Assembly: GCF_014322765.1 (NCBI RefSeq)
Contig: NZ_JAASTZ010000001.1
Coordinates: forward strand, 124,001 to 188,000
From: Listeria immobilis
GTDB taxonomy: Bacteria; Bacillota; Bacilli; Lactobacillales; Listeriaceae
Length of the DNA: 64,000 bases
Direction of reading: 5' to 3'
The notes beneath the pieces were generated by a model. The model saw only the letters and a list, made by a program, of their open reading frames with translations, did no database searches and was not told the origin of the DNA. Below are positions 25,341-35,788 of this stretch, piece by piece. The translations under genes and the position numbers were made by a program. Within the stretch, counting starts at the first letter, position 1, and every line of letters starts with the position of its first letter.

Positions 25341-26447
25341 ATGGTAACAGGCTGGCATCGTCCAACATGGATTGAAGTCGATTGTGCAGCAATACGCGAA
25401 AATATTCAAAATGAACAAAAAAGACTTCCAGAAAACGTAGCAGTCTGGGCAGTTGTTAAAGCAAACGCCTATGGTCATGGAATTATCGAAGTGGCAAAAA
25501 CAGCTAAAGAAGCAGGGGCAAAAGGTTTTTGTGTAGCTATTTTGGATGAGGCACTTGCGTTAAGAGAAGCAGGGTTTAAAGATGATTTTATTTTAGTCCT
25601 AGGTGCGACAAGAAAAGAAGATGTAAATCTAGCAGCACGCAATGATATTTCATTAACGATTTTTAGAGAAGACTGGTTAGCAGGTGTGGATCCCGAACTG
25701 CCACTAAAAGTTCATTTGAAAATAGATAGTGGAATGGGGCGTTTGGGTATTCGAGAGGCGGAAGAAGCTGCACGAATGGAAGCGGAAATCACTCAGAATA
25801 CGAACTTGATTTTAGAAGGAGTATATACTCATTTTGCTACAGCGGATCAATTAGAAACTAGTTATTTTGAACAACAATTAGCAAAATTTCATTCTATATT
25901 AAGCGGTTTAAAAGCGCGACCAACATATGTCCATACGGCAAATTCAGCGGCTTCTTTATTGCAATCTCAGGTAGGATTTGATGCAATACGTTTTGGCATT
26001 TCCATGTATGGTTTAACACCATCCATTGAAGTGAAAACAAGTTTACCTTTTAAATTAAAACCAGCACTCGCACTATATACTGAGATAGTACATGTGAAAG
26101 AACTTTCTCCTGGTGATAGCGTGAGTTACGGGGCAACCTATACCGCAACTGAAAAAGAATGGGTGGCAACACTACCAATTGGGTATGCAGATGGGCTTAT
26201 TCGCCATTATAGTGGATTTCAAGTACTGTTAGCAGGAAAAAAAGTTCCTATAATAGGTCGTGTGTGTATGGATCAAATAATTATAAAACTACCATATAAA
26301 TTTCAAACTGGTACAAAAGTAACGATAATTGGTACTGATCAAGAAAAAACAGTTACAGCCGATGATGCAGCTGAATATTTAGACACAATTAATTATGAAG
26401 TTACTTGTATGTTAACAGAGCGAATCCCTAGAAAATACATCAATTAG
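25341..26447 (+). CDS. alr: Alanine racemase
   Basis: 368-aa PLP enzyme making D-alanine for the wall. PLP lysine Lys40 in [11 protein letters not shown]; second catalytic base Tyr263 in [17 protein letters not shown] and [10 protein letters not shown] are family marks. 17 bases after acpS with AAAGGA ribosome site. Together with murF at the left edge and D-Ala-D-Ala ligation, it feeds peptidoglycan synthesis. 26448-26652 downstream has no gene; a T8 run at ~26464 lacks a clear stem. Confidence 0.97.
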   Translation: MVTGWHRPTWIEVDCAAIRENIQNEQKRLPENVAVWAVVKANAYGHGIIEVAKTAKEAGAKGFCVAILDEALALREAGFKDDFILVLGATRKEDVNLAARNDISLTIFREDWLAGVDPELPLKVHLKIDSGMGRLGIREAEEAARMEAEITQNTNLILEGVYTHFATADQLETSYFEQQLAKFHSILSGLKARPTYVHTANSAASLLQSQVGFDAIRFGISMYGLTPSIEVKTSLPFKLKPALALYTEIVHVKELSPGDSVSYGATYTATEKEWVATLPIGYADGLIRHYSGFQVLLAGKKVPIIGRVCMDQIIIKLPYKFQTGTKVTIIGTDQEKTVTADDAAEYLDTINYEVTCMLTERIPRKYIN

Positions 26448-26652
26448 AAGGTGTTATTCGTGCTTTTTTTTAGGGAAAAGTTTATAATCTAACATATAAA
26501 ACTTTATTGCTATATCTAGGGCTTAAGTAAGGTAGTTAGGTCGATATACGATAATCTTAATAAGTAAATACTAAATAACTCTTTTCTTCATGGCTTGATA
26601 ATGGTACGATATAGTTGTTACTTACAGGTACGAGGCTTTGGGGGTGTGACAG

Positions 26653-26931
26653 GTGTTAGAGAAAGAAAAGCGGACGATAATATCCGTAGAACTGACACAG
26701 GAAATGGTACAGGAACTCGACGTAGTTGTAGAAAAAGAAAAAATGGGGCGGAGTGAAGTTATAATGGAAGCAACGCAACAATTTTTGCAAGAGAAAAGGG
26801 CACGTGAATTAAGAGACGAGATGGAACGCGGCTATGCGGAAATGGCAACTATTAATTTTGCTATCGCATGCGAGTGTACCCATGTCGAAGCAGAAGCAGA
26901 AGACAGGAATATTAGTATTTTAGGAGGTTAA
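26653..26931 (+). CDS. mazE: MazE antitoxin (ribbon-helix-helix)
   Basis: 92 aa, GTG start after a GGGGGTGTGACAG region. N-terminal ribbon-helix-helix (IISVELTQEMVQELDVVVEK, MGRSEVIMEATQQFL) binds DNA and represses the operon; the acidic C-terminal part (CECTHVEAEAEDRNISILGG) wraps the MazF dimer. It is six bases upstream of mazF, as in the Bacillus ndoAI-ndoA pair. In Listeria the pair is joined to the sigB locus. Confidence 0.93.
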   Translation: MLEKEKRTIISVELTQEMVQELDVVVEKEKMGRSEVIMEATQQFLQEKRARELRDEMERGYAEMATINFAIACECTHVEAEAEDRNISILGG

Positions 26932-26937
26932 TGGCTA

Positions 26938-27282
26938 ATGGTGAAGCGTGGTGACGTATACTACGCGGACCTTTCCCCCGTGGTCGGAAGCGAGCAAGGG
27001 GGAATAAGGCCTGTTCTCATCATTCAAAATGATATTGGTAATAGATTCAGTCCAACAGTGATTGTCGCAGCGATAACCGCAAAGATACAAAAAGCGAAGT
27101 TGCCAACACATGTGGAAGCTACTCGTAAAGATGGCTTTGAAAGAGATTCTGTCATTCTTTTAGAACAAATTAGAACAATTGACAAACAACGCCTGACAGA
27201 TAAGATTACGCATTTGGACGAGGAACTAATGGCCAAGGTAAATCAGGCGCTAGAAGTCAGTCTTGGAGTAGTAGAATTCTAA
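26938..27282 (+). CDS. mazF: MazF endoribonuclease toxin
   Basis: 114-aa PemK/MazF fold: [21 protein letters not shown] at the start with the catalytic Arg in [10 protein letters not shown] and the Thr/Ser in VAAITAKIQ. Cleaves single-stranded mRNA at short motifs (UACAU-type in Bacillus and Listeria relatives). AGGAGG is 10 bases ahead. A strong terminator-like hairpin at 27383 separates it from rsbR, so sigB-operon expression from this promoter would require read-through. Confidence 0.95.
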   Translation: MVKRGDVYYADLSPVVGSEQGGIRPVLIIQNDIGNRFSPTVIVAAITAKIQKAKLPTHVEATRKDGFERDSVILLEQIRTIDKQRLTDKITHLDEELMAKVNQALEVSLGVVEF

Positions 27283-27382
27283 ACAAACCCTAAAAAACAT
27301 AACATAGAATGATGAATACAGGAAAAAAAGTCCGACGTAGAAGAATACCAAATACATAATGAATTACTTTGTTAACTTGAAA

Positions 27383-27451
27383 GACATCAGAAACCTACAA
27401 TCAATGCGGATGATTAATTCCACACTAAAGTTGTTTCTAATGTCTTTTTTT
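27383..27451 (+). terminator. Terminator/attenuator between mazF and rsbR
   Basis: GACATCAGAAAC (27383-27394) pairs with GTTTCTAATGTC (27433-27444) with one A-C mismatch; T7 follows immediately. The 38-base loop is long. Fits partial termination ahead of the sigB regulators. Confidence 0.65.
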
Positions 27452-27520
27452 GAAAAGTAGTTGATCAAATCGCAGAAAAAAAGAGAGATTTTAAAGGGGA
27501 GAAAGGTTGGAAAATATCCA

Positions 27521-28357
27521 ATGTATAAAGATTTTGCAAACTTCATCCGTGCCAATAAAGCAGACTTATTAAATAATTGGATGAATGAAATGGAGAAACA
27601 ATCGGACCAATTAATTAACAACATCGCAAATGAACCAATGTATGAAGAAACAAGCAAGGAATTTGTTAATTTGATTGTTTCGAATATAACAGAAAATGGT
27701 TCTAAGTTTAATGAAAAATTAGATGATTTTGCAGAGAAAGTAGTACATCTAGGTTGGCCAATCCATTTTGTCACCACAGGCCTTCGTGTTTTCGGGCTTT
27801 TAGTATATGCAGCTATGAGAGATGAGGATTTATTTTTAAAAAGAGAAGAAAAACCAGAAGATGACGCCTATTATCGCTTTGAAACATGGCTTTCCTCCAT
27901 GTATAACAAAGTGGTTACTGCCTACGCGGATACGTGGGAAAAAACAGTTTCTATCCAAAAAAGTGCGTTACAGGAATTATCGGCACCACTTTTGCCAATA
28001 TTTGAAAAAATTTCTGTAATGCCTCTAATTGGAACGATTGACACAGAAAGAGCTAAGTTAATCATCGAAAACTTACTAATAGGCGTTGTAAAAAATCGGT
28101 CAGAAGTGGTATTGATTGATATTACGGGAGTTCCAGTAGTGGACACGATGGTTGCGCATCATATCATTCAGGCTTCGGAAGCAGTTAGACTTGTCGGCTG
28201 CCAGGCAATGCTTGTAGGTATTAGACCAGAAATAGCGCAGACTATCGTTAACTTAGGAATTGAATTAGATCAAATAATTACGACCAACACAATGAAAAAA
28301 GGCATGGAGCGAGCGCTTGCCTTGACGAACAGAGAGATAGTAGAAAAAGAGGGGTGA
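27521..28357 (+). CDS. rsbR: RsbR stressosome scaffold/sensor
   Basis: 278 aa. The N-terminal non-haem globin-like sensor domain ([20 protein letters not shown] to ~150) is followed by a STAS domain (~160-278) with the two regions that carry the RsbT-phosphorylated threonines ([26 protein letters not shown]). Forms the stressosome with RsbS and RsbT. ATG 27521 gives the known Listeria length; the frame extends further up to 27461 without a ribosome site. Next gene begins inside its stop region. Confidence 0.95.
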   Translation: MYKDFANFIRANKADLLNNWMNEMEKQSDQLINNIANEPMYEETSKEFVNLIVSNITENGSKFNEKLDDFAEKVVHLGWPIHFVTTGLRVFGLLVYAAMRDEDLFLKREEKPEDDAYYRFETWLSSMYNKVVTAYADTWEKTVSIQKSALQELSAPLLPIFEKISVMPLIGTIDTERAKLIIENLLIGVVKNRSEVVLIDITGVPVVDTMVAHHIIQASEAVRLVGCQAMLVGIRPEIAQTIVNLGIELDQIITTNTMKKGMERALALTNREIVEKEG

Positions 28358-28362
28358 ATACT

Positions 28363-28719
28363 GTGGGGATACCAATCTTAAAATTAGGTGAATGTTTATT
28401 AATTTCTATCCAAAGTGAACTAGATGATCATACTGCGGTAGAATTCCAAGAAGATTTACTAGCAAAAATCCATGAAACGTCGGCCAGAGGAGTAGTTATT
28501 GATATCACTTCGATCGATTTTATTGATTCGTTTATTGCAAAAATTCTTGGAGATGTAGTAAGTATGTCTAAACTTATGGGTGCAAAAGTGGTTGTAACTG
28601 GGATACAGCCAGCAGTTGCGATTACATTAATTGAACTCGGAATTACTTTTAGTGGAGTACTTTCGGCGATGGATCTTGAAAGTGGTCTGGAAAAACTTAA
28701 ACAGGAATTGGGGGAATGA
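28363..28719 (+). CDS. rsbS: RsbS stressosome STAS protein
   Basis: 118-aa single STAS domain with [20 protein letters not shown] and the phosphorylated Ser in [15 protein letters not shown]. It holds RsbT inactive in the stressosome; phosphorylation by RsbT frees it. GTG 28363 is 8 bases after GAGGGG; the GTG at 28354 lies in that site. ATGA overlap or near overlap with rsbT shows coupling. Confidence 0.94.
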
Positions 28720-28721
28720 AT

Positions 28722-29132
28722 ATGACATTCCAATCCTGTGTGAAGATAATTAATGAATGGGACATTGTGGCTGCAAGGCAACTAGGAAGAAAAATATCCA
28801 AAGAAATTGGCTTTGGAACAGTTGACCAAGCTAGGATTACGACAGCCATCAGTGAACTAGCAAGAAATATTTTCCTTTATGCTGGAAAAGGAGAAATCTG
28901 TATCGAAAAGGTTAGCGAATCAGGTAAACAAGGTATGATTATTGTTGCCAAAGATAATGGTCCAGGAATTGTTGACCTTAGAAAAGTAATGCAAGATGGC
29001 TACACAACATCAGGTGGACTTGGTGCAGGACTTCCAGGAGTGAAGCGTTTAATGGATAGTTTTGATATTGAAACCAGTATTGAAGGAGAATCTAAAGGAA
29101 CGGTAATTACAACGACGAAATGGGTTCGGTAA
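28722..29132 (+). CDS. rsbT: RsbT serine/threonine kinase and RsbU activator
   Basis: 136-aa GHKL kinase: TTAISELARNIFLYAGKG (N box) and VAKDNGPGI, GGLGAGLPGVKRLMD (ATP lid and G boxes). On stress it phosphorylates RsbR/RsbS, leaves the stressosome and switches on RsbU. ATG 28722 stands 7 bases after GGGGG; an ATG at 28716 is just one base from it. Directly follows rsbS. Confidence 0.95.
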   Translation: MTFQSCVKIINEWDIVAARQLGRKISKEIGFGTVDQARITTAISELARNIFLYAGKGEICIEKVSESGKQGMIIVAKDNGPGIVDLRKVMQDGYTTSGGLGAGLPGVKRLMDSFDIETSIEGESKGTVITTTKWVR

Positions 29133-29147
29133 GGAGAGCTAGAAAAA

Positions 29148-30155
29148 ATGGAAAAAGCTTTTGAGGGAAAATACCGAGATATTCTTATTCAATATTTAGA
29201 ACATCAAGATGAAGAAGTACTTTATACTTGTGAAAAATTGTCCCGAGTGGCAATGGAAGAACGTGTTTCACCAGAAGAAATTATTCATTTGCATCGCTCG
29301 GTATTGGAACAATATGGTGAAGAGCTACCAGAATTTGTGCGTTTATCATTTGATATATTGTTAGAAATTATGGTTGGCTATGGTTTGGCATATATGGAAC
29401 ATCTGAGCCTGCGAACAGAACAAAAAGAATTACGTAGTGAAATTGCTCAAGCAGAAGATATGCAAAAAACTTTAATGAAGACAGAAGTACCTGAACAAGC
29501 TGAACTTGATTTTGGTGTGATTAGTATTGCAGCCAGACAAATGAGTGGAGATTATTATAGTTTTACAGAAGAAGGCGATAATAAAATTGGCATCGCACTT
29601 GCAGATGTTATTGGCAAAGGTATTCCAGCTGCCTTTAGTATCTCCATGATTAAATACGCTTTGGCAGGAATGACTGGCGATGATAGAAAACCATCTATTG
29701 TACTGGAAACACTAAATCAAGTAGCAGAAGAAAATATTGATGATAACATGTTTATTACGATGTTTTATGGCCTTTATCATGAAGATACACATTTATTTGA
29801 ATACGGTTCTGCTGGTCATGAACTTGGCTTATATTATCAGCATCAAGAAGGTATATTTTCTGATCTTTATGCCAAAGGGTTACCACTAGGCGTAGATAAA
29901 AATACTATTTACCGTCAATTTGATAAAAAGATTGAAGTGGGTGATGCCATTTTTATTATGTCTGATGGTGTAACTGAAACAAGAACTGCGAATGGTTTTA
30001 TTGAACGTGAAGAATTAACAGAAATAATAGCAACCTATATTAGTTTACCTGCTAAAAAAATGGTACGAGCAATTTACGACCATTTAGTCAAACTGCAAAA
30101 CTTTGAACTACATGATGACTTTACACTTATTTGCATTAAACGAACAGAGAAATAA
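29148..30155 (+). CDS. rsbU: RsbU PP2C-type phosphatase
   Basis: 335 aa: N-terminal helical RsbT-binding domain (to ~85, YRDILIQYLEHQDEEVLYTC), short coiled linker (LRTEQKELRSEIAQAEDMQKT) and PP2C/SpoIIE phosphatase domain with metal ligands in MSGDYYSF, IALADVIGKG, and MSDGVTETRTANG, ending FELHDDFTLICIKR. Dephosphorylates RsbV-P. AAGGAGAGC precedes ATG. Confidence 0.96.
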   Translation: MEKAFEGKYRDILIQYLEHQDEEVLYTCEKLSRVAMEERVSPEEIIHLHRSVLEQYGEELPEFVRLSFDILLEIMVGYGLAYMEHLSLRTEQKELRSEIAQAEDMQKTLMKTEVPEQAELDFGVISIAARQMSGDYYSFTEEGDNKIGIALADVIGKGIPAAFSISMIKYALAGMTGDDRKPSIVLETLNQVAEENIDDNMFITMFYGLYHEDTHLFEYGSAGHELGLYYQHQEGIFSDLYAKGLPLGVDKNTIYRQFDKKIEVGDAIFIMSDGVTETRTANGFIEREELTEIIATYISLPAKKMVRAIYDHLVKLQNFELHDDFTLICIKRTEK

Positions 30156-30167
30156 AGTAAAACGTAT

Positions 30168-30230
30168 CTCATTTCTCGTTTGTCCACATTAATGTGAGTA
30201 ATCGTTCATACGCAGAGACGTTTTTATTTT
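30168..30230 (+). terminator. Possible partial terminator between rsbU and rsbV
   Basis: AACGTATCTC can pair imperfectly with GAGACGTT before a T-rich run (TTTTTATTTTTT); the loop has a perfect CACATTAATGTG palindrome (30185-30196). It would separate the upstream rsb genes from the sigma-B-driven unit. Confidence 0.4.
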
Positions 30231-30236
30231 TTCAAT

Positions 30237-30261
30237 GTTTTGTTTTTATTTGTAAGGGTAA
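30237..30261 (+). promoter_or_regulatory. Sigma-B promoter of rsbVW-sigB-rsbX
   Basis: GTTT (30237-30240), 15 bases, GGGTAA (30256-30261); agrees with GTTT-N14-17-GGGWAW and with the known autoregulated promoter in front of rsbV in Listeria. Confidence 0.88.
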
Positions 30262-30298
30262 ACTGCAAAGATACTTAAAATTATGATGGGGTGAAGTG

Positions 30299-30643
30299 AT
30301 GAATATTAACATAGAAGTAAAAGAACGAGATGCTAAACACGTAGATATATTTGTTGCTGGAGAAATTGATGCATATACAGCTCCAAAAATTAAAGAAGCA
30401 CTAGAAATTTATCAAGTACAAGAAGGAATCGTTTTACGCGTGGATTTAACAGAAGTAAGCTACATGGATAGCACTGGTTTAGGTGTTTTTGTAGGAGCAT
30501 TTAAAAACTTACGCCAACGTCAAAGTGAACTTGTCTTGTTTGGTTTAAGCGACCGGCTTTTCCGATTATTTGAAATTACAGGATTGTCAGATATCATTGA
30601 AATCAAAAATGTAGAGGGTGAAATGAATGGCAACAACACATGA
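30299..30643 (+). CDS. rsbV: RsbV anti-anti-sigma factor
   Basis: 114-aa STAS protein; phosphorylatable Ser58 in [15 protein letters not shown]. Unphosphorylated RsbV binds RsbW and frees SigB. ATG 30299 gives the usual length; GTG 30296 is three bases up. The last 17 bases overlap rsbW. Confidence 0.96.
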   Translation: MNINIEVKERDAKHVDIFVAGEIDAYTAPKIKEALEIYQVQEGIVLRVDLTEVSYMDSTGLGVFVGAFKNLRQRQSELVLFGLSDRLFRLFEITGLSDIIEIKNVEGEMNGNNT

Positions 30644-31100
30644 CAAAATTACATTACAACTTCCTGCCAAGCCTGAATATGTCAGCTTAGGGAGGCTTTC
30701 ATTATCAGGTATAGCAAGCCGTGCAGGATTTTCCTATGAAGCAATTGAAGATTTGAAAATAGCTGTTAGTGAAGCGATTACTAATTCTGTGAAACATGCA
30801 TTTAAAGAACAAGAAGACGGTGAAGTCACAGTAGAATATCTTGTATATGAAGATAGACTCGAAGTTCGAGTTTCCGATAGTGGAACCAGCTTTGATTTAG
30901 AAAGTCGTAAACAAGAAATTGGTCCCTATGATGTAGGGGAAGATGCGGAAATGTTGCGCATTGGCGGGTTAGGCTTATTTTTAATTGAAACATTAATGGA
31001 CGATGTGAAACTTTATTATGATGAAGGGGTTTCTGTCGTTATGACCAAATATATTAATGAAAAGCAGGTGGAGGAGAATGCCAAAAGTATCTCAACCTGA
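30627..31100 (+). CDS. rsbW: RsbW anti-sigma-B factor and kinase
   Basis: 157-aa GHKL protein. [18 protein letters not shown] is the N box and [12 protein letters not shown] plus [15 protein letters not shown] the G boxes. Sequesters SigB and phosphorylates RsbV. Overlaps rsbV at the 5' side and sigB at the 3' side, so stoichiometry is set by coupled translation. Confidence 0.97.
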   Translation: MATTHDKITLQLPAKPEYVSLGRLSLSGIASRAGFSYEAIEDLKIAVSEAITNSVKHAFKEQEDGEVTVEYLVYEDRLEVRVSDSGTSFDLESRKQEIGPYDVGEDAEMLRIGGLGLFLIETLMDDVKLYYDEGVSVVMTKYINEKQVEENAKSIST

Positions 31101-31857
31101 TAAAGAAGCAAAAGAAAAAGTGTATATTTGGATTGCCGCCTATCAAGAAAACGGTGATCAAGATGCTCAATATAATTTAGTAGTACATTATAAAAATCTA
31201 GTAGAATCTATTGCACGAAAATATTCTCAAGGTAAGTCTTTTCACGAAGATTTAGTTCAAGTTGGAAATATTGGTTTACTCGGTGCGATTAGACGCTATG
31301 ATGCAACATTTGGAAAAAGTTTTGAAGCATTTGCTGTGCCTACAATTGTGGGTGAAATTAAACGCTTTTTACGTGATAAAACATGGAGTGTGCACGTACC
31401 GCGTCGTATCAAAGAACTTGGACCCAAAATTAAGAATGCCGTCGAAGAGTTAACACGAGAACTCCAAAATTCACCTCAGATCAGTGATATTGCTGATTTT
31501 ATCGGTGTGACTGAAGAAGAAGTCTTAGAGGCAATGGAGATGGGCAAAAGTTATCAAGCGCTTTCTGTGGATCATTCGATAGAAGCAGATTCGGATGGAA
31601 GTACAATTACATTGCTAGATGTTGTTGGTGGTACTGATGATGGTTTTGAACGTGTGAATCAACGCATGCTTTTAGAGAAAGTTCTCCCTGTTTTAGATGA
31701 GCGAGAACAAAAAATATTGCAATATACTTTTATTGAAAATCGCAGTCAAAAAGAAACTGGTGAGCTACTTGATATATCACAAATGCATGTCTCTAGAATT
31801 CAGCGTCAAGCGATAAAAAAACTTCGAGAGGCTTTGCAAAATGAGGAAGTGGAGTAA
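31078..31857 (+). CDS. sigB: RNA polymerase sigma-B factor
   Basis: 259-aa stress sigma factor. Region 2 ([38 protein letters not shown]), region 3 ([19 protein letters not shown]) and region 4 ([21 protein letters not shown]) are all present. ATG 31078 lies 2-8 bases after a double AGGTGGAGGAG site; the frame extends back to 31057 inside rsbW but gives a non-family N terminus. rsbX starts at the very next base after the stop. Confidence 0.98.
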   Translation: MPKVSQPDKEAKEKVYIWIAAYQENGDQDAQYNLVVHYKNLVESIARKYSQGKSFHEDLVQVGNIGLLGAIRRYDATFGKSFEAFAVPTIVGEIKRFLRDKTWSVHVPRRIKELGPKIKNAVEELTRELQNSPQISDIADFIGVTEEEVLEAMEMGKSYQALSVDHSIEADSDGSTITLLDVVGGTDDGFERVNQRMLLEKVLPVLDEREQKILQYTFIENRSQKETGELLDISQMHVSRIQRQAIKKLREALQNEEVE

Positions 31858-32457
31858 ATGCACAACACAGTTGAATCAAATAATTTATTTGCATTTCAAC
31901 GTTCTAAAGCCTTACAACAATATTGCGGGGATGTTTATTTTACCCATGAAGACGAAACTGGATTTCTTTATGTGCTCTCTGATGGTCTTGGTAGTGGGAT
32001 AGAAGCTAATAGAGCGGCGAGAGCCACTATTGATGCTATAAAAGAAGATATCCATATTGACTTGACTTTGATGCTTGAAAAGGCTAATCAGGCAGTCTCA
32101 GGGCTTCGTGGTGCTGCTATTGCGATTATCAAAGCAGACTACTTAACTAAAACTATTTATTATACTGGTATGGGAAATATTCGGTTTTATATGATTGGTT
32201 CAGAGGATAAGCTTGTTTTTCCGCTTTCGGGATCTGGTTTTTTATCAGGAAGAAAGCAGAAGTACCGCTTGCAGACTTATAAATATAAACCTGGAAGTAA
32301 GTTTATTCTTCATTCAGATGGGCTTGTTCTTTCTCGGGTTAGAAATAATCTCGAGTCTCAAATGTGTGTGACAAAACTAGGACATCTAATCGAGCAAGCT
32401 ATTTTAGATATACCTTCCGATGATGTTACTTTTTTGTTAGGTCAGTTTCCAGATTAA
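31858..32457 (+). CDS. rsbX: RsbX PP2C-type feedback phosphatase
   Basis: 199-aa single PP2C-like domain (YCGDVYFTHEDETGFLYVLS, DGLGSGIEANRAA, HSDGLVLSRV, PSDDVTFLLGQF). Dephosphorylates RsbR/RsbS and resets the stressosome after stress. ATG immediately abuts the sigB stop. Last gene of the sigma-B operon, closed by a terminator. Confidence 0.96.
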   Translation: MHNTVESNNLFAFQRSKALQQYCGDVYFTHEDETGFLYVLSDGLGSGIEANRAARATIDAIKEDIHIDLTLMLEKANQAVSGLRGAAIAIIKADYLTKTIYYTGMGNIRFYMIGSEDKLVFPLSGSGFLSGRKQKYRLQTYKYKPGSKFILHSDGLVLSRVRNNLESQMCVTKLGHLIEQAILDIPSDDVTFLLGQFPD

Positions 32458-32458
32458 G

Positions 32459-32507
32459 AAAAACATCTTTTGAGCTTGAAAAGGCTTGAAAGATGTTTTT
32501 TGTTTTT
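32459..32507 (+). terminator. Terminator of the sigB operon
   Basis: AAACATCTTTTGAGC / GCTTGAAAGATGTTT stem then TTTTTGTTTTT. Confidence 0.88.
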
Positions 32508-32639
32508 AAGGATGAGAAAAAGACAATAATAATATTATCTTACAAAAACCAGCAATTTTTAAAATCTAATTATGTGGAAAATGTCGTTTTATATTCGCAG
32601 AGCAAAGTTGCTTTGCGTTTTTTGCGCGGATTAAAATAT

Positions 32640-32950
32640 ATATGTAAGGAGGAGAGCGTAAATTAAAAAAGTTTTATGGAGTAGTTTGAAAGATGATATA
32701 GGGGCAAGATATAGAAAAGACATGCTAGCCGATATGATTGTGTCAATTTTTGGTGGGTTTGAATAGATTATTTTCACCAAATTAAAACAGGATTTCTCAA
32801 GCACTGCGAACAAATTTTCATTACTGGACTAAATGAAAAAGCCAAAGAGAGGCTTGGAAATAGCGGACAATATAATCAAATTGATGAAGCGCATATCTTT
32901 TTATAAACATTCATTATGCCGAAATTGCTTTAAATCAAGAGAATAGATAG
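32640..32950 (+). pseudogene. Heavily decayed gene remnant, family unknown
   Basis: After AAGGAGGAG (32645-32653) the sequence encodes broken pieces in more than one frame: DDIGARYRKDMLADMIVSIF, then HCEQIFITGLNEKAKERLGN and SGQYNQIDEAHIFL, then HYAEIALNQENR, separated by stops and shifts. The pieces have normal coding composition but I recognise no family. A short hairpin GCAAAG-TTG-CTTTGC with T6 stands just before (32602-32621). The rest of 32508-33016 shows no gene. Confidence 0.5.
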
Positions 32951-33016
32951 CTTTTGTCAGTTGAATCCTAGTTATGGTACACTTAATAAATAATGAATAT
33001 TGGAGGCAACCAAGTT

Positions 33017-35194
33017 ATGGAACAAATGCAAGATAAAATAATAAAATTAGTACATAAATCACTACAGTATAAACCAAATCAAATTAATGCAGTCATAAAA
33101 TTAATGGAAGAAGGCAATACTGTTCCATTTATTGCTCGTTACCGAAAAGAAATGACTGGTAGCTTGGATGAAGTTGAAATTCGTGATATTGAAGAAACAT
33201 TTGAATATGTTACCAAATTAGAAAATCGTAAAGAAGAAATAATTCGTTTGATTGATGAGCAAGGAAAATTAACTGATGAACTTAGAAATGCCATTATTAA
33301 AGCCGAAAAACACCAAGCGTTAGAAGACTTATATCGCCCATATAAACAGAAAAAACGTACGAAAGCAACTATCGCCAAAGAAAAAGGTTTAGAGCCTTTA
33401 GCGAACTGGTTGATGAGTTTTCCAACTAACGCTGATCCATTAGCAGAAGCGGCGAACTATATTTCCGAAGAAAAAGAAGTTGAGTCAGCTGAAGCAGCCT
33501 TACTTGGCGCGCATGAAATTATCGCAGAACAAATCAGTGATGAACCAACTTTCCGTGAATGGATTCGTAATTTTACACGTAAATTTGGAATGGTAGAAGC
33601 AAGAGGGAAAAATATTGAAGCCGATGAAAAAGGCGTTTATGAAATGTATTATGAATTCAATGAAATGATTGGCAAAGTAGCAAGTCACCGCGTTTTAGCA
33701 TTTAACCGTGGAGAAAAAGAAGATATTTTACGTGTACAAGTACAAGTAGATACGACTAAAATCTTTGCTTATTTATTTGAAAAAGTGATTCAGAACCGAA
33801 ATTCCAATACACGCCCATACGTAGAAGAAGCAATTTTAGATGCGTATAAACGTTTTATAGGTCCAGCAATCGAGCGCGAAATTCGCGGAGAACTAACAGA
33901 AAAAGCAGAAGAACAAGCAATTCATATTTTTTCGGAGAATTTGCGTAAATTACTCTTACAACCACCTCTAAAAGGAAAAATAATTCTTGGAGTCGATCCA
34001 GCTTTTCGAACTGGTTGTAAATTTTCTGTACTAGATAAAACTGGAAAAGTGTTAGAAATCGGTGTGGTTTATCCACATACAGCTAAAGCGCGCCGACCAG
34101 AAGCTAAGCAAAAAATTGCAGAAATTTTGTCCACCTATCAAGTAGAAGTTATTGCTATTGGAAATGGTACTGCTTCTCGTGAAACAGAGCAGTTTATCGT
34201 CGAAGTAATCCGTGAGTCTCATTCAAATGCTTATTATTGTATCGTTAATGAAGCAGGAGCAAGTGTTTATTCGGCAAGTGAAACAGCACGTGAAGAATTT
34301 CCGGATTATCAGGTAGAAGAACGTAGCGCTGTTTCTATTGGTAGACGTTTACAAGATCCACTTGCTGAACTTGTGAAAATCGACCCTAAATCTGTTGGTG
34401 TAGGTCAATATCAACATGATGTGGCCCAAAAACGCTTAAATGAAACACTCACATTTGTTGTAGAAACAGCGGTTAACCAAGTAGGCGTAAATGTAAATAC
34501 TGCCTCTGCTTCACTTCTACAATATGTTGCTGGATTAAATAAAACGGTAGCCAATAATATTCGCAAATTCCGGGAAGAAAATGGCTCTTTTACATCTCGA
34601 AAAGAGTTGAAAAAAGTACCTCGTCTTGGAGCAAAATCATATGAACAAAGTATTGGTTTTTTACGAATTTTAGAAGGTGAAAATCCGCTTGATCGTACTG
34701 CAATTCACCCGGAAAGCTATAAAGCAGCAGAACAAATCGTTAAAGCTGCTGGTTTTAATTTAAAAGATATTGGTAGCGCAGAGTTAAAAGAGGCGCTTCA
34801 AGCTTTAAGTGTACCGGAAGAAGCAGAGAAACTAGCAATTGGTAAGGAAACGATGCGTGATATTATTGATAATTTAATTGCACCAGGACGCGATCTTCGT
34901 GATGAGCTTCCGGCACCACTTTTAAAACAAGATGTTATTTCGATGGAAGATTTAAAACAAGGAATGGAATTACAAGGTACTGTTCGTAATGTGGTTGATT
35001 TTGGAGCCTTCGTTGATATTGGTGTCAAACAAGATGGACTTGTGCATATTTCAAAACTTAGCAATTCCTTTGTTAAAAATCCAATGGACATTGTTTCAGT
35101 TGGAGATGTTGTCACTGTTTGGGTGGATGAAGTAGATATGAAGAAAAATCGTATTGCACTAACAATGCGGAATCCAAACGGAAGTGTTAAATAA
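33017..35194 (+). CDS. tex: Tex-family RNA-binding transcription accessory protein
   Basis: 725 aa. Order: N-terminal helical Tex domain ([20 protein letters not shown]), YqgF/RNase H-like fold ([20 protein letters not shown]), helix-hairpin-helix pair ([39 protein letters not shown]) and C-terminal S1 domain ([20 protein letters not shown]). Binds nucleic acid and is thought to act on transcription complexes. ATG 33017 is 10 bases after GGAGG; the ATG at 32993 is before that site. Stop overlaps sprT start (TAATG). Confidence 0.95.
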   Translation: MEQMQDKIIKLVHKSLQYKPNQINAVIKLMEEGNTVPFIARYRKEMTGSLDEVEIRDIEETFEYVTKLENRKEEIIRLIDEQGKLTDELRNAIIKAEKHQALEDLYRPYKQKKRTKATIAKEKGLEPLANWLMSFPTNADPLAEAANYISEEKEVESAEAALLGAHEIIAEQISDEPTFREWIRNFTRKFGMVEARGKNIEADEKGVYEMYYEFNEMIGKVASHRVLAFNRGEKEDILRVQVQVDTTKIFAYLFEKVIQNRNSNTRPYVEEAILDAYKRFIGPAIEREIRGELTEKAEEQAIHIFSENLRKLLLQPPLKGKIILGVDPAFRTGCKFSVLDKTGKVLEIGVVYPHTAKARRPEAKQKIAEILSTYQVEVIAIGNGTASRETEQFIVEVIRESHSNAYYCIVNEAGASVYSASETAREEFPDYQVEERSAVSIGRRLQDPLAELVKIDPKSVGVGQYQHDVAQKRLNETLTFVVETAVNQVGVNVNTASASLLQYVAGLNKTVANNIRKFREENGSFTSRKELKKVPRLGAKSYEQSIGFLRILEGENPLDRTAIHPESYKAAEQIVKAAGFNLKDIGSAELKEALQALSVPEEAEKLAIGKETMRDIIDNLIAPGRDLRDELPAPLLKQDVISMEDLKQGMELQGTVRNVVDFGAFVDIGVKQDGLVHISKLSNSFVKNPMDIVSVGDVVTVWVDEVDMKKNRIALTMRNPNGSVK

Positions 35195-35661
35195 TGAAAC
35201 AAGCAGAATTGCAGCAACACATGGAAGAAGTGTCGCTGCAATTTTTCCACAAAGAATTTCGCCACCAGGCAAGCTTTAATAATAGACTGCGCACAACTGG
35301 AGGTAGATATTTACTTCAAAGCCACAATATCGAAATGAATCCCAAATATCTTGAAAATTTTGGATTAGCATATTTTATAGATATTATGAAACATGAATTA
35401 TGTCATTATCATCTACACCTAGAGAAAAAAGGGTACCAACATCGAGATAAGGATTTCCGGGAATTACTAAAAAAAGTAGGTGCACCACGATTTTGTGCAA
35501 CAATACCACGAGAAATAACTATGCATGAATATACATGCGAGCATTGCAAGAAATCCTTTTTAAGACAACGACGTTTTAATGTAAATCGTTATCGCTGTGG
35601 GGCTTGCCAAGGTAGATTAAGAGAAACTGGCTCCCAAAAAATTTATACAGAAAATGCTTAA
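35194..35661 (+). CDS. SprT-like metalloprotease-type protein
   Basis: 155 aa with HExxH zinc motif in [12 protein letters not shown], and a C-terminal zinc ribbon ([13 protein letters not shown] ... [10 protein letters not shown]). Similar to B. subtilis YdcK, which also follows tex. The SprT domain in eukaryotes acts on DNA-protein crosslinks; bacterial role is not established. Coupled with tex through the TAATG overlap. Confidence 0.92.
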   Translation: MKQAELQQHMEEVSLQFFHKEFRHQASFNNRLRTTGGRYLLQSHNIEMNPKYLENFGLAYFIDIMKHELCHYHLHLEKKGYQHRDKDFRELLKKVGAPRFCATIPREITMHEYTCEHCKKSFLRQRRFNVNRYRCGACQGRLRETGSQKIYTENA

Positions 35662-35686
35662 AAGTCTTGCTTTTTAAGCGTTTTCT
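35651..35686 (+). terminator. Terminator of tex-sprT
   Basis: AAAATGCTTAAAA / TTTTTAAGCGTTTT stem overlapping the sprT stop, with T-run to 35684. Confidence 0.7.
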
Positions 35687-35695
35687 GCGTATACT
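35667..35695 (+). promoter_or_regulatory. Promoter of the Asn/Ser tRNA pair
   Basis: TTGCTT (35667-35672), 17 bases, TATACT (35690-35695), about 17 bases before the first tRNA; partly shared with the preceding terminator hairpin. Confidence 0.55.
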
Positions 35696-35712
35696 TATGG
35701 AAGTCAGATAAT

Positions 35713-35785
35713 TCCACAGTAGCTCAGTTGGTAGAGCAATCGGCTGTTAACCGATCGGTCGCAGGTTCGAGTCCTGCCTGTGGAG
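35713..35785 (+). tRNA. tRNA-Asn (GTT)
   Basis: Acceptor TCCACAG / CTGTGGA, anticodon loop CTGTTAA, T arm with GGTTCGAGTCC, discriminator G; CCA not encoded. Confidence 0.97.
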
Positions 35786-35788
35786 TTT

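Noticed and set aside
26448-26652. Terminator after alr
   Set aside because: A T8 run is present, but no stem of useful length precedes it.
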